Shown: positions 51,724-61,100 of the stretch, piece after piece
How positions within the stretch are numbered: the first letter of the stretch is position 1
Layout: each line of letters begins with the position of its first letter
Source of the DNA: JAVBWO01 sp036677375
Lineage (GTDB): Bacteria > Bacillota > Dehalobacteriia > UBA4068 > UBA4997
Direction: 5' to 3'
DNA: 64,000 nt
NCBI GenBank assembly: GCA_036677375.1
Contig: JAVBWO010000024.1
Location: 307,316-371,315, forward strand
Program-made: the position numbers and the translations under genes
Notes under the pieces: generated by a model
Databases searched by the model: none
What the model saw: the letters and a program-made list of their open reading frames with translations, nothing else
What the model was told of the DNA's origin: nothing

Positions 51724-52898
51724 GACTCATCCGCTCCTTTTATATAAGCCTTGCCGTCTTTGATTTCGATTTCGGTTCCCAAAGGCGCGGAAATCCTCTG
51801 CAATAATTCCAAGATCGCCTGGGCGTCCGTATCCTCCGCCAGTTTCGGCTGGCCCTCGGTAATGAGAACAGGAGAAAGCGCCGCATTCTGCCAGCCCAAA
51901 GTGGAAAGAGTCATCTCCACAGCCAAGCCCTGCCTGGTTTGGAGCGACCAATCCTGGTCAAAGACAAAATTCCCTAAGGAATAAAAGATAATGCCGTCTT
52001 GATAAGTCTCCACCCCTTGGATGCAGTGGGGATGATGTCCAATGATCACGTCGGCTCCCGCATCGATAAAGGCTTTGGCCATCTCCCTTTGATAAGCTTC
52101 AGGCTGCTCCTGGTACTCAACGCCCCAGTGCAGCGTTACCGCCACCAGATCCACCTGATCTTTCACGGCGGCAATATCCGCGATCACCCTTTCCTTCTCC
52201 AGGGGCGCTACGCCGGGGATGGATTCCGTTGCCCGCATGCGCCTGGGATAACTAGGATCCCAGTAAATATCCGCCATTTCGGTATAACCAAGGCAGGCGA
52301 TCTTCACTCCATTGGAATCCAGAATAGCGGGTTTTGTGGCGCGTTCGATATTTTCACCGCCGCCGATCACAGCGATATTTTCCTTTTCCAATACCGCAAT
52401 AGTCTCCAGAAGCGCCGGGGAATCATAATCCACCGCATGGTTGTTGGCCACCGTCATGAGATCAAAGCCGCTTTGCGATAATGCTTTCACATTGGCCGGG
52501 TTGCTCCTAAAGCAGATACCTTTGCCGGGAATGGCTGTTCCGGCGGTGGAAAGAGGCGATTCCAGATTTCCCATAGTCAGGTCGGCGTCGGCAAGCCAAT
52601 CCGCTACATATTGTAACGGGTATGAAATACCTTTTTGCGACATATACTTTCCTACGTTCCGGGCGAGCATCACATCGCCCACCGCCTTCAGCCGCATGGT
52701 GCCCCAGGGTTCTTTCTCTGCTTTGGCGCTTTGATCCTCGCCGACATCCTGACCGGCCTGGACGGCCTGCACCGCACCGTTGCCATTTACCGCCTGCGGG
52801 ATTTCCGGAATATTGCCTTGAGCCACCAAAGAACAAACCAAGGTAATGGCAAAAACAGCCAAGAGCATGGCAAACCATTTTTTCGCTTTCGTGCTCAT
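51720..52898 (-). CDS. CapA-family protein (poly-gamma-glutamate synthesis type)
   Basis: A 392-residue secreted or membrane-anchored phosphatase-like protein. After an N-terminal helix and a Gln/Val-rich stalk, MRLKAVGDVMLARNVGKYM, NLESPLST, TVANNHAVDY and IGHHPHCIQGVETY give the metal sites of the CapA (PGA_cap) calcineurin-like fold. CapA is part of poly-gamma-glutamate export in Bacillus, but isolated homologues like this occur widely with unknown roles. It is co-translated with polA, an unusual partner. Confidence 0.92.
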   Translation of the reverse strand: MSTKAKKWFAMLLAVFAITLVCSLVAQGNIPEIPQAVNGNGAVQAVQAGQDVGEDQSAKAEKEPWGTMRLKAVGDVMLARNVGKYMSQKGISYPLQYVADWLADADLTMGNLESPLSTAGTAIPGKGICFRSNPANVKALSQSGFDLMTVANNHAVDYDSPALLETIAVLEKENIAVIGGGENIERATKPAILDSNGVKIACLGYTEMADIYWDPSYPRRMRATESIPGVAPLEKERVIADIAAVKDQVDLVAVTLHWGVEYQEQPEAYQREMAKAFIDAGADVIIGHHPHCIQGVETYQDGIIFYSLGNFVFDQDWSLQTRQGLAVEMTLSTLGWQNAALSPVLITEGQPKLAEDTDAQAILELLQRISAPLGTEIEIKDGKAYIKGADES

Positions 52899-53594
52899 CC
52901 CATCACCTCATTTCAAAACATTATATTTATTATACCTTATTGCTAACAAAAAAGCATCCGCCTGCCCAAAATCATTGCAATGCTTACGAAGGCGGTAATT
53001 TGCAGTGCGGGATAACCGCTATGCCTTGCATTCTGTAATTGCTGTATTCTCTCACCGACTAATTTTTACCTGCCGCTGTGCGCCGATTCTTACAAGAGAA
53101 AATCATGACATGTTTCATGCCAGGCAACAATTTTTCACAATTCCCTGACCTCTGCAATTCTCTTTTTATTATTACTTTACTTTCTATTCATCTTATCTTT
53201 TCTTGTTATCTTTTCTTATTTTTTCTCTTTTCCTTGGCTCATCTTTCCCGCATTTTATCCTCCTCTATTCGCCCTATCTTCCGTTTTGCATCATTTACAC
53301 TTTTCGGACTTTGGTCTCGGATATGATACAATCAATGCGATGCCTTTTGCCTTTTTTTAACTTTATCTTTGCCTTGATGCTACCTTTGCTTTTGTCTTTG
53401 TCCTTACGGCTTTATTGCTATTGCTATGCCTTTGTTTTTTTATCCGTTATACGAGGTTTTCCGCTTCATTTTCTGCTCTATTTACGCCTTTTTCCCCTTA
53501 AGAATTTACAAAAAAGGAGCGAACTAAGTCCGCCCCATGAAAAACCTTTTTGCTTTTAACCGGGCACAAAGCCTGCCCTTTCTTTCCCCGAAAG
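52899..53594. other. Gene-free region with long pyrimidine-rich strand
   Basis: Between CapA and the DUF4349 gene. From about 53140 to 53500 the plus strand is strongly enriched in T and C (purine-rich minus strand). Hydrophobic plus frames there (for example 53203-53559) arise from this bias and have no ribosome sites. No other feature seen. Confidence 0.6.
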
Positions 53595-54893
53595 CTATTT
53601 CTTTTTCTTCTTTTTGACTATTTTCACAATAATAAAGGCCAAGACTGCCAAAATCAGCAGAATGGGAACAACATAAACCAACACTACTAAAATACGGGAA
53701 AAACCATAAAGTATGGTATTGATTGAGGTGACAAATGCCGCACCCAATTTTTTACCGATGCCATCCCAGGAATTTAGGGAAATCTCCCCATTTTCCAAGG
53801 TCTGAGAACTCATGGAAAGCTCCACCGTACCATAATCGCTGAGCCTGTTTAAATAGAGGATCCTGGCTTCCATGGTTTCGATCTCGGCCCGCACCTGGTT
53901 CAGCGCCGCTTCCACCTGCAATACTTCACTGACATTCGCCGCTTCTTTGATTAGTTCCACATACCGTTCTTCCTGGGCACGGTATTGCTTGAGCCGTGCT
54001 TGGGTATCATAATATTCCTGGCTGACATCCTCGCCGTTTTTGTTTGTGCTTAACACCTCGCCTAAAGCGGCAAGTTTTTCCACGGCTTTATCGTAATCGG
54101 CGATAGGGATCCGAAGTGTCATATTGCCGTAATGCCGGGTGCCGTCCTGGTTTTGATTATTGCTGGAGGAGACTACATAGCCACCGTAGCCTTCCACAAT
54201 GGACAAAGCCTGATCAATGGCATCCTCAACGGCTGAGACCTTCATATCCATATACGTGGTATAAATAATTTTCTTCTTCGTAGACTCTGTATCCGACTTG
54301 GCAACGCCGATATCGCTATTTTGCATGGTCGTAGGACTTGTGGTGGCATAATCTCCCCTAGCCGCATTTTGAGAGTCCTCTTCCGGCGCCATATTCTCAT
54401 CCGCGGACGCACTGCTTTTTTCTGTTGCCGCGCCCGGTTTTGCCATATCATAAGCACTGTCCCCGGCATTGCCCGCAGTCAGATTCTGCCTGGTTTGGGC
54501 TTCCTGCGCAGCCATGTCGCTGGATGCGCCACCCATACCCCAATCTAAGGTTCCAGCCAGCACCGCGCTTACGACAAGGATCAGACAAGCGGCAATGGTT
54601 CCTGAAAGCCATTTATGACGTGCTATTTTCTGCCATAGCGGCGTATGCATAGGAATGATGTTTTTCTCCCGTTCCACCGCTTCCAGACGGGTCCTGAGCT
54701 GTGCTTCAAAATCCGCGGGCAGCGGCGCGTCTTCCATGGTCTGCAACAGAGAAACCACTTCCCGCAATTCAGCCAATTTTTGGCGGCAAGCCGGGCAGTT
54801 GTTCAAGTGTTCCTGGAGAGCAGCATGTTCCGCTTCGTCCAGAATGCCGTCTAATTCATAGGATAATAGTACTTCCGCTTCGAGGCAGTTCAT
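53595..54893 (-). CDS. Anti-sigma zinc-finger protein fused to DUF4349
   Basis: A 432-residue membrane protein. Residues 1-45 carry a zf-HC2 zinc finger (EHLNNCPACRQ), the part of anti-sigma factors that holds an ECF sigma factor. One membrane helix (about 93-114) leads to an Ala/Ser/Asp-rich outside linker, then DUF4349 (about 208-385: IIYTTYMDMKVSAVEDAI, VSSSNNQNQ, coiled coil with EERYVELIKEAA) and a C-terminal membrane helix with Lys-rich end. It stands directly after the ECF sigma gene, so DUF4349 is the likely sensor. Confidence 0.88.
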   Translation of the reverse strand: MNCLEAEVLLSYELDGILDEAEHAALQEHLNNCPACRQKLAELREVVSLLQTMEDAPLPADFEAQLRTRLEAVEREKNIIPMHTPLWQKIARHKWLSGTIAACLILVVSAVLAGTLDWGMGGASSDMAAQEAQTRQNLTAGNAGDSAYDMAKPGAATEKSSASADENMAPEEDSQNAARGDYATTSPTTMQNSDIGVAKSDTESTKKKIIYTTYMDMKVSAVEDAIDQALSIVEGYGGYVVSSSNNQNQDGTRHYGNMTLRIPIADYDKAVEKLAALGEVLSTNKNGEDVSQEYYDTQARLKQYRAQEERYVELIKEAANVSEVLQVEAALNQVRAEIETMEARILYLNRLSDYGTVELSMSSQTLENGEISLNSWDGIGKKLGAAFVTSINTILYGFSRILVVLVYVVPILLILAVLAFIIVKIVKKKKKK

Positions 54894-54899
54894 GCTGTA

Positions 54900-55511
54900 T
54901 CACTTCCTTTCTCCGATTAGACAATTGATTTTCGGATATTGTTCCCTGTCCGCCTTAATTTTCTTTTGTAAGTATTGCCTGGCGCGGTTGATACGCGACT
55001 TCACGGTGCCCAGCGGAAGATCCAACCGACTTGCAATCTCTTCGTAGCTGTAACCAAGCTGCTCTCTTAAAACAATGACCATCTTATATTCATCATGCAT
55101 ACCATTGATCAAACTCTGCAGATATTGTCCCAACTCAATATTTTCATAAAGTAGCTCCGGATCATAGGAACTGTCGGCAACCTCTCGGGTCATCTCGCCT
55201 TCTCCCGTATCGATAGGGTTGTCCAAAAAATCCTCGGCTCGCCGGCTTTTCTTCCGCAAATAATCCCGGTACACATTAGTCATAATATGATAAGCCCAGG
55301 TACTAAAAGCTGCTTCTCCCCGAAAACTGCCGATAGAGCGGTATATTTTAATCAGCGCTTCCTGCGCCAAGTCACTGGCATCATGCGGATTGCCTGACAA
55401 GCGGTAAGCTATGTTATATATCTTGGATTGATATTTGGCAATTAATTCTTCAAAGGCGTCTATGTCACCCGATTGGCTTTTCGCTACCAGCTCCGCCGTA
55501 TTATCCGTCAT
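54900..55511 (-). CDS. ECF sigma factor (SigW-like)
   Basis: A 203-residue sigma factor. Region 2 is DIDAFEELIAKYQSKIYNIA, DASDLAQEALIKIYRSIGSF and FSTWAYHIMTNVYRDYLRKK; region 4 is EQLGYSYEEIASRLDLPLGTVKSRINRARQYLQKKI. It probably directs envelope stress genes and is held by the zinc-finger/DUF4349 protein encoded six bases on. ATG at 55511 follows AAAGGAGGG. Upstream TTGAAA and TATAAT are 19 bases apart, a housekeeping-like promoter rather than a clear ECF one. Confidence 0.94.
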   Translation of the reverse strand: MTDNTAELVAKSQSGDIDAFEELIAKYQSKIYNIAYRLSGNPHDASDLAQEALIKIYRSIGSFRGEAAFSTWAYHIMTNVYRDYLRKKSRRAEDFLDNPIDTGEGEMTREVADSSYDPELLYENIELGQYLQSLINGMHDEYKMVIVLREQLGYSYEEIASRLDLPLGTVKSRINRARQYLQKKIKADREQYPKINCLIGERK

Positions 55512-55765
55512 CACATTCCCTCCTTTTCGACTTAATGTGATAATATATTATACCATAAGCATAGTGTTTTATTTCAACTTCCGACTGAACAGTTTTAATT
55601 ATTATTTTATAGTATCATATGATACAGGATAATATCAACAAATTGATCATAGGTTTTTTTATATATCTATGGTAAAATATTCTAACAATATGCCTTAAAA
55701 AAGCAAATCTCCAAAGTTAAAATAGACTAAAGCAACTTAAATAAGGAAAGCAAGGAGGGATAGTG

Positions 55766-56257
55766 ATGCTTCTTTCTTATAACGAGATCATTTTGCGGCT
55801 TGCTGCCGCCTGGGTTTGCGGTGTCCTTTTGGGCCTGGAACGTCAGCGTAGGGGGAAACCGGTAGGGATCTCCACTTATGTTTTGGTCTCGCTTTCTGCT
55901 TGTTCCATTGCCATACTTTCCGCATACGGCTTTCAGGATATCCCCCATGTAGGGAACTCGGATCCCGCCCGTTTAGTAGTTGGCATTCTCACCGGCATGG
56001 GCTTTTTAGGCGCTGGTATCATCTGGCGCAGTCAGGAAGGCAGCATTTACGGACTGACCACCGCCGCCGATATGTGGGCTACCGCTTGCCTCGGCATCAT
56101 CTGGGGTTTGGGAGAATTTTTCTTGGGCCTCGCCACTCTGACCCTGATTCTGGGAACTCTTTTCGTAGTAAAGCGCCCCAATTTCCGTAAACTCATTTCA
56201 AAGCAAGAGGAAAGCGTAGACACTCAAACCGATTTCCATAACATCCATGATGAATGA
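55766..56257 (+). CDS. MgtC/SapB-family membrane protein
   Basis: A 163-residue protein: EIILRLAAAWVCGVLLGLERQRRGKPVGISTYVLV and RLVVGILTGMGFLGAGIIWRSQEGSIYGLTTAADMWATA are the two conserved blocks of MgtC/SapB. About five helices, then a short polar tail in place of the ACT-like domain. MgtC proteins help growth at low magnesium and modulate the ATP synthase in some pathogens. AAGGAGGG lies 6 bases before the ATG. Stands alone. Confidence 0.92.
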   Translation: MLLSYNEIILRLAAAWVCGVLLGLERQRRGKPVGISTYVLVSLSACSIAILSAYGFQDIPHVGNSDPARLVVGILTGMGFLGAGIIWRSQEGSIYGLTTAADMWATACLGIIWGLGEFFLGLATLTLILGTLFVVKRPNFRKLISKQEESVDTQTDFHNIHDE

Positions 56258-56592
56258 TACGTGAATTCAACGATGAAACTGTCAATATTGCTCAGATGAA
56301 TAAGATTAACAAGAAAGATCTTCCTACTTGCTCTAGTTAACGCTATCACTGGTTAACCCTATAACCCTATTACTCTGGCTCTGTTCAAATGCGTGATCGC
56401 CGCTTCCGGTGTCTCTATCCACATAGGGTACGTTTTATTCCACAGGCTTCGTGTTTCACAAATTCAAGCCTTACATAAAAAGATCCCGGCAGTTGCCTGC
56501 CAGGATCTTTTCAATTTTTTCATCTCACATCCGCACGAACCAATGGTTCCCTTATTACAAAGGTATCTTTTTTGCGCATCATTTTCCTTATT
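56258..56592. other. Intergenic region with shared terminator
   Basis: Between the converging mgtC-like and lipid kinase genes; besides the terminator at 56477-56512 nothing was recognised. Confidence 0.55.
56477..56512. terminator. Bidirectional terminator
   Basis: AAAAGATCC-GGCAG and CTGCC-GGATCTTTT pair around TTGC with T/A runs on both sides. Confidence 0.8.
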
Positions 56593-57510
56593 TTACCGGC
56601 CATTTTCTACTGGTTTTTCCGGCGCCTTGATTACCTGAATAGCGCATTTCTTATTCTCCAGCACTACTTCCTTGAGTTTACCGCCGAACTCGCCGTCCAA
56701 GGTCCAGGAAACCTCTTGTTCACTGCTGACACGAAGCTTGGATGCCTTAAAAGAATAGATATACTGCGGATCCGGTTCTCGCTTGATCAAGGCATTGATA
56801 ATGCCCTGCATTTCCAATGCGCTTTTCGGGTTTTTAATCAATGATACTTCAAAGAGGCCGTCATTCATTTCCATATCATTTTCGTAGATCCCTTTAAAAC
56901 CACCCACCGAGGTGGAATTAGTCACCATACCGAAAATAAAATCATCTTCGATGGTTTCTCCCTCATGCTCCACCACCAAATGGTAAGCATACATTAGATC
57001 AGGCAACCTTTTCAGGCCCTCAAAGATATAAGCCAACCGTCCTAAAATATTTTTTGACTGCTGAGGCGTTTGATAGGATACGTCGGTAAAAGCCCCAAAA
57101 GCGGCAATATACGTAAAAAATTCATCACTAAAAGCACCGACATCGCAAGACACCGGAATACCATGTAGAATATTCAAAGCGGCCAAAGGCAGCCTTTTTG
57201 TCAAATGCAGATTGCTGGCGAAATCGTTGACGGTACCCGTTGGAATATAGCCCAAAGGCGGTCGTTTTTCGCACAACATCAGGCCCCGCACCGTTTCATT
57301 AAAGGTGCCGTCGCCGCCGGAGCAAACCAAAAGATCATATGCGCCGGCCCTTTCCTGGACAACTTGCAAAGCATCCAACCGGTCCTGGGTGGGATGCACC
57401 GTCACTTCGTAGCCGTCTTTCACAAAGAGATCGACGACCTCCCACAAATGATTTTTGATTTGACTTCTTCCCGCATGAGGATTAAAGACAAATAAAAGCC
57501 TCTTTCCCAT
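56593..57510 (-). CDS. Diacylglycerol kinase-type lipid kinase (YegS/DgkB family)
   Basis: A 305-residue kinase. LFVFNPHAGRSQIKNHLWEV, the ATP site LLVCSGGDGTFNETVRGL and GYIPTGTVNDFA are the family core; the C-terminal beta domain ends with SWTLDGEFGG. It phosphorylates a membrane lipid, in Firmicutes mostly diacylglycerol produced by lipoteichoic acid synthesis. GAGGTG precedes the ATG. Monocistronic. Confidence 0.93.
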   Translation of the reverse strand: MGKRLLFVFNPHAGRSQIKNHLWEVVDLFVKDGYEVTVHPTQDRLDALQVVQERAGAYDLLVCSGGDGTFNETVRGLMLCEKRPPLGYIPTGTVNDFASNLHLTKRLPLAALNILHGIPVSCDVGAFSDEFFTYIAAFGAFTDVSYQTPQQSKNILGRLAYIFEGLKRLPDLMYAYHLVVEHEGETIEDDFIFGMVTNSTSVGGFKGIYENDMEMNDGLFEVSLIKNPKSALEMQGIINALIKREPDPQYIYSFKASKLRVSSEQEVSWTLDGEFGGKLKEVVLENKKCAIQVIKAPEKPVENGR

Positions 57511-57757
57511 GATGATTTATCACCTCAATCGCTTGTTTTACAAACGATTCTTCCTATTTTTTACATTAGCAGAATGTTACCGAATTGTCCAGAGAGAAAT
57601 TGCCTTCTGTCTCCCATGCCCGCTTATTTTTTCCTGTATGCTTCCATATTTTACCCTGAATCAATCCAAAGCATGCATCCGCAGGAAACCCCCTCTTGTT
57701 GCCACCGCTTTACAGGGCCAAGACAAGAACTCTTTGAGGTTTTGCTTTCATTGGACA

Positions 57758-57795
57758 CAAGAAAAAAGAACTACCCTGCGTGTAGTTCTTTTTTT
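57758..57795 (-). terminator. Terminator of tRNA-Leu (CAA)
   Basis: AAAGAACTAC and GTAGTTCTTT pair around a 7-base loop, with a T run on the minus strand. Confidence 0.8.
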
Positions 57796-57881
57796 GGTGC
57801 CGAAGGTCGGGGTCGAACCGACACGGTATCGCTACCACCGGATTTTGAGTCCGGCACGTCTGCCAATTCCATCACTTCGGC
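57795..57881 (-). tRNA. tRNA-Leu (CAA)
   Basis: 87 bases with CCA encoded: acceptor GCCGAAG/CTTCGGC, anticodon stem CCGGA/TCCGG around CTCAAAA (anticodon CAA, codon UUG), long variable arm, T arm GTCGGTTCGACCCCGAC. Confidence 0.96.
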
Positions 57882-57902
57882 AAGTGCTTTCAAGCAAGAT
57901 TT

Positions 57903-57930
57903 ATTATACCATAAATATTGGCTTTGGCAA
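57903..57930 (-). promoter_or_regulatory. Promoter of tRNA-Leu (CAA)
   Basis: TTGCCA (57925-57930), 16 bases, TATAAT (57903-57908), read on the minus strand. Confidence 0.7.
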
Positions 57931-58087
57931 GCCTTTTTTTTGTTTTTTTAATGGAAATCCTTTAAAAATTCACACCGTTCATCATAAAAAACCACCTAAA
58001 CCTTTTATAACCCTCTTAAAAGCACACAATGCTTGCCAAAGCCGCCGATCAAACCGTAGCAGGATTCCTGATCCCAATCTTTTTCAA

Positions 58088-58125
58088 AACCATCCCGGGA
58101 CCCGCGCTGTAACAACGCGGATCCC
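58088..58125 (-). terminator. Hairpin after the SLH protein gene
   Basis: CGGGATCCGCG and CGCGGGTCCCG pair (one bulge) around a 9-base loop, followed on the minus strand by GGATGGTTTTG; moderate T run. Confidence 0.5.
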
Positions 58126-58143
58126 GAGAACAAATACCGCACG

Positions 58144-61100
58144 TTATTTCCCCAGGATCTGCATGAGCATAGCCAGCATTTTGGCCGCTTCCGCCCGCGT
58201 CACATTTTCTTGAGGAGCAAACCGGTTATCTCCCCTACCGCTTAAAATACCGGCCTGCTGCATAGCGGCAACAGCCTCTCTGGCATATTCTGAGATCTCT
58301 CCGTTATCGGCAAAGGTAACAGCCGGATTGGTTGTAGGAAGTGAGATCTTGGCAACATTCACCACATAACGGTAGATCATCACCGCAATATCCTCCCGCG
58401 TAATGTTTTGTCCCGGCAAGAACCTGCCGTTATCGCCTTGGATGATCCCAGACTGACTGCCCCAGGCTACCGCCAAGGCATACCAGGCGTCAGATGGAAC
58501 ATCGGAGAAAGTGCCGGCCGTGCCGCCTAAGGTGCCACCGTTGATGCGAGCCAAAATAGCAGCCAGCTCCGCCCGGTTCATATGATCATCGGGCGCAAAA
58601 GTATCATCGCCTTTGCCCTGTACAATATCTCTTTCTGCCAGATAATTGATATATTCCTCCGCCCAGCCGGATACATCGCTGAAATGAGTACCCGTATCCG
58701 GCGGGATATCCGTCTCCGGCTCCCATTGAGCATAGACGGTAAGATCCGCTTTGACCTTAGTGGATGCGCTAAAAGTGCTGCCGCTGCCGTCGCTTTCGGT
58801 GTTCCATCCCTTAAAAGTATAACCCTCCCGAGAAGGATCACTGGGTAATGTGGTTGTTTTACCGTCTGCTACTGTCTTTTTGGCTAAGATCCTGCCGCTG
58901 CCGTCATTGGCCGCAAAGTTCACGGTATATTCCACGGTTTCCTCCACCAAACCGCCACCGCCGGAAGCCGCCGCCGCCCGTTTTACCGTAACGGTATAAG
59001 TCATAGTGGTCATCCCCGCTTTGGCCGCCTCAATGGTTATGGTATTATTGCCCACGCTTAAGCCGCTGACGGTATAGGTTCCCGCCGCTTCGCTGACGCT
59101 GTCGGCAAGGCCGTTCTTTAAGACGCTAAAGGTTGCTCCCTCCAGAACAGGCGTCAGGCTCACGGTATCCACCCGGTTGGCCACAGATGCCGCATAATGA
59201 TAGACCGTACCGGAAAAAGTGGGCGTCAAAATCCCCTCGCTCAGGCTCAGACCATCAAGAACCACTTCAGGATCTTTTACCGTGATGGTCAGGCAATAAT
59301 ACCGCTTCGTGATGCCATCTTCCGCGGTGGATAAGATCCAAAGCTTCATGCCGTTTACCGCATTGATAACGGAGGACTGAGCAGTATAACCACTGTCCTG
59401 GGCGGGCTGATCTACGCCAATATCATATTTGACACATGCGTTAGCGTTCCCTTGAACAAAGAGCAAAGCCGCATTGGTCTTGACTTCATCTCGGATGGTA
59501 ACACTAAATTCGCTGCCGCTGATATCGAAAGGAACCCCGGCCAGGCTGCCGCCGCTTAGACTGGCATCGGTACTGACAAAGCCGGTGCTTTTCACTCTGG
59601 CCGATTCATAGTCATTGGTGGCTTTGCTCTCAAAACTCACATAAATATTATCGGAAGGCGCCGCATCCAAAAGAATGACCTGGGTGCCGCCCTCATCCGT
59701 CACGGTAAATGTCTGCGCCGCCGACCCGCCGGTCTGGGCCGTATAGACCCGGATAAGGTCCCCAACTTTAGCGGCTTCCCCAAAGGTCACCGTCAAACGG
59801 GTATTGCTCAAAGACAACACCGCACCCGCAGGAAGCTGGCTGGTTTTCGTATCGGTAAAGGAAACGGCGATATTGCTCTTTGTAGAATTACTAAGAGCGG
59901 TAGCGCCCCCCTGAACCGCTTCCTTCAAAAAGCTCAAAGTCAGGTTGGAAATATAATTGGCCGAAGCATGGTTTACGGCTTGGCCGGTCAAGGTCAAAGT
60001 CACCACCGTATCACTGGTTCTGGTTACTACCGCTGTAAGACCGGTAGGAACATTCTGCACTGTATATTTGCCGGAAAGATCGGCGGCATATTTCTCTCCG
60101 TTGTTCAGCGTGGCGGTAACGAAGCCTTGGATGCTGCCATTATTGGCGGCAACCTCCTGAAAACCGGAGCCTCCCCAGGTAAGGCTGGGAGCCGCTTTCA
60201 GTGAGACACGAATGGAGGGTGCAGCAACGCCGCTTAAGGCATAACCCCCCGGCAATAAGGCGGTAAAGACATAGGTATTGGACTGCGTGGCCACATAACT
60301 GGGATCAGCCGTCCAGGTCACACCATTGATTGTCTCACTGTTACCGTCCACCATAGCCGACAGCTGTGCCGGCAGATGCAATGCCCCCTGCAAAGTGCCG
60401 TAGGCTACGACCTGCGCCGCTACTTCCGGTGCCAGAGGCTCAAAAGAGGTCACCTTCTTATCGATATTCAAGGCGGCCGACTGCCCTACCGCCGCCACAC
60501 AGCCGTCCTTTATGGCGGCGACGATGAGATATTTGCCGTTATCCGCCGCTTTCAAGACCGGTTCCGCTGTGGTAAGATCAGGCTCCAACAGAGCATTGGC
60601 CGCCGTTAACGTCAGATCCACTTTCCAAGTATCCACCCCGGGGGAAGGCGCACTGCCGACCACGGCATAATACAACGTGCTGCCGGCTGGCGCGCCGGAA
60701 GCTACGGAAATAACGCCGGTCTTGTTCACTGAAACATTCAAAGCCTCAGCCAGCGGCGCCAAAGCGACCGTTAAGGTGCAGGCGGTACTTTCGACCTGAG
60801 CGGGGGAGCCTGTGGCTCCCGCCGTGGTATTGGTGACCAAAACCCGATAGACGCCGTTATCAACAGCCGCCACAGGATTTGAGATGGTATAGGTATCACT
60901 GTCATAACCGGTACCGGATAAAATATCCCAGCCGGCGCCATTTTGTTTCTGCCACTGATAGGTCAATGTCCCGCCGTCCGTAACGGTAGCTGTCACGGAA
61001 AAGGAAACGGAAGCCGCTTTGTATGCCGCTTCTTTGGTCGCAGGCAGGTCAGGATTGAGTACCGGAGCTTGCGCCGCGGGAGCCGCGGTATAATCCACCT

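Noticed and set aside
53203..53559. 118-codon plus-strand hydrophobic frame
   Set aside because: Hydrophobicity results from the T/C-rich strand; no ribosome site and no domain pattern.
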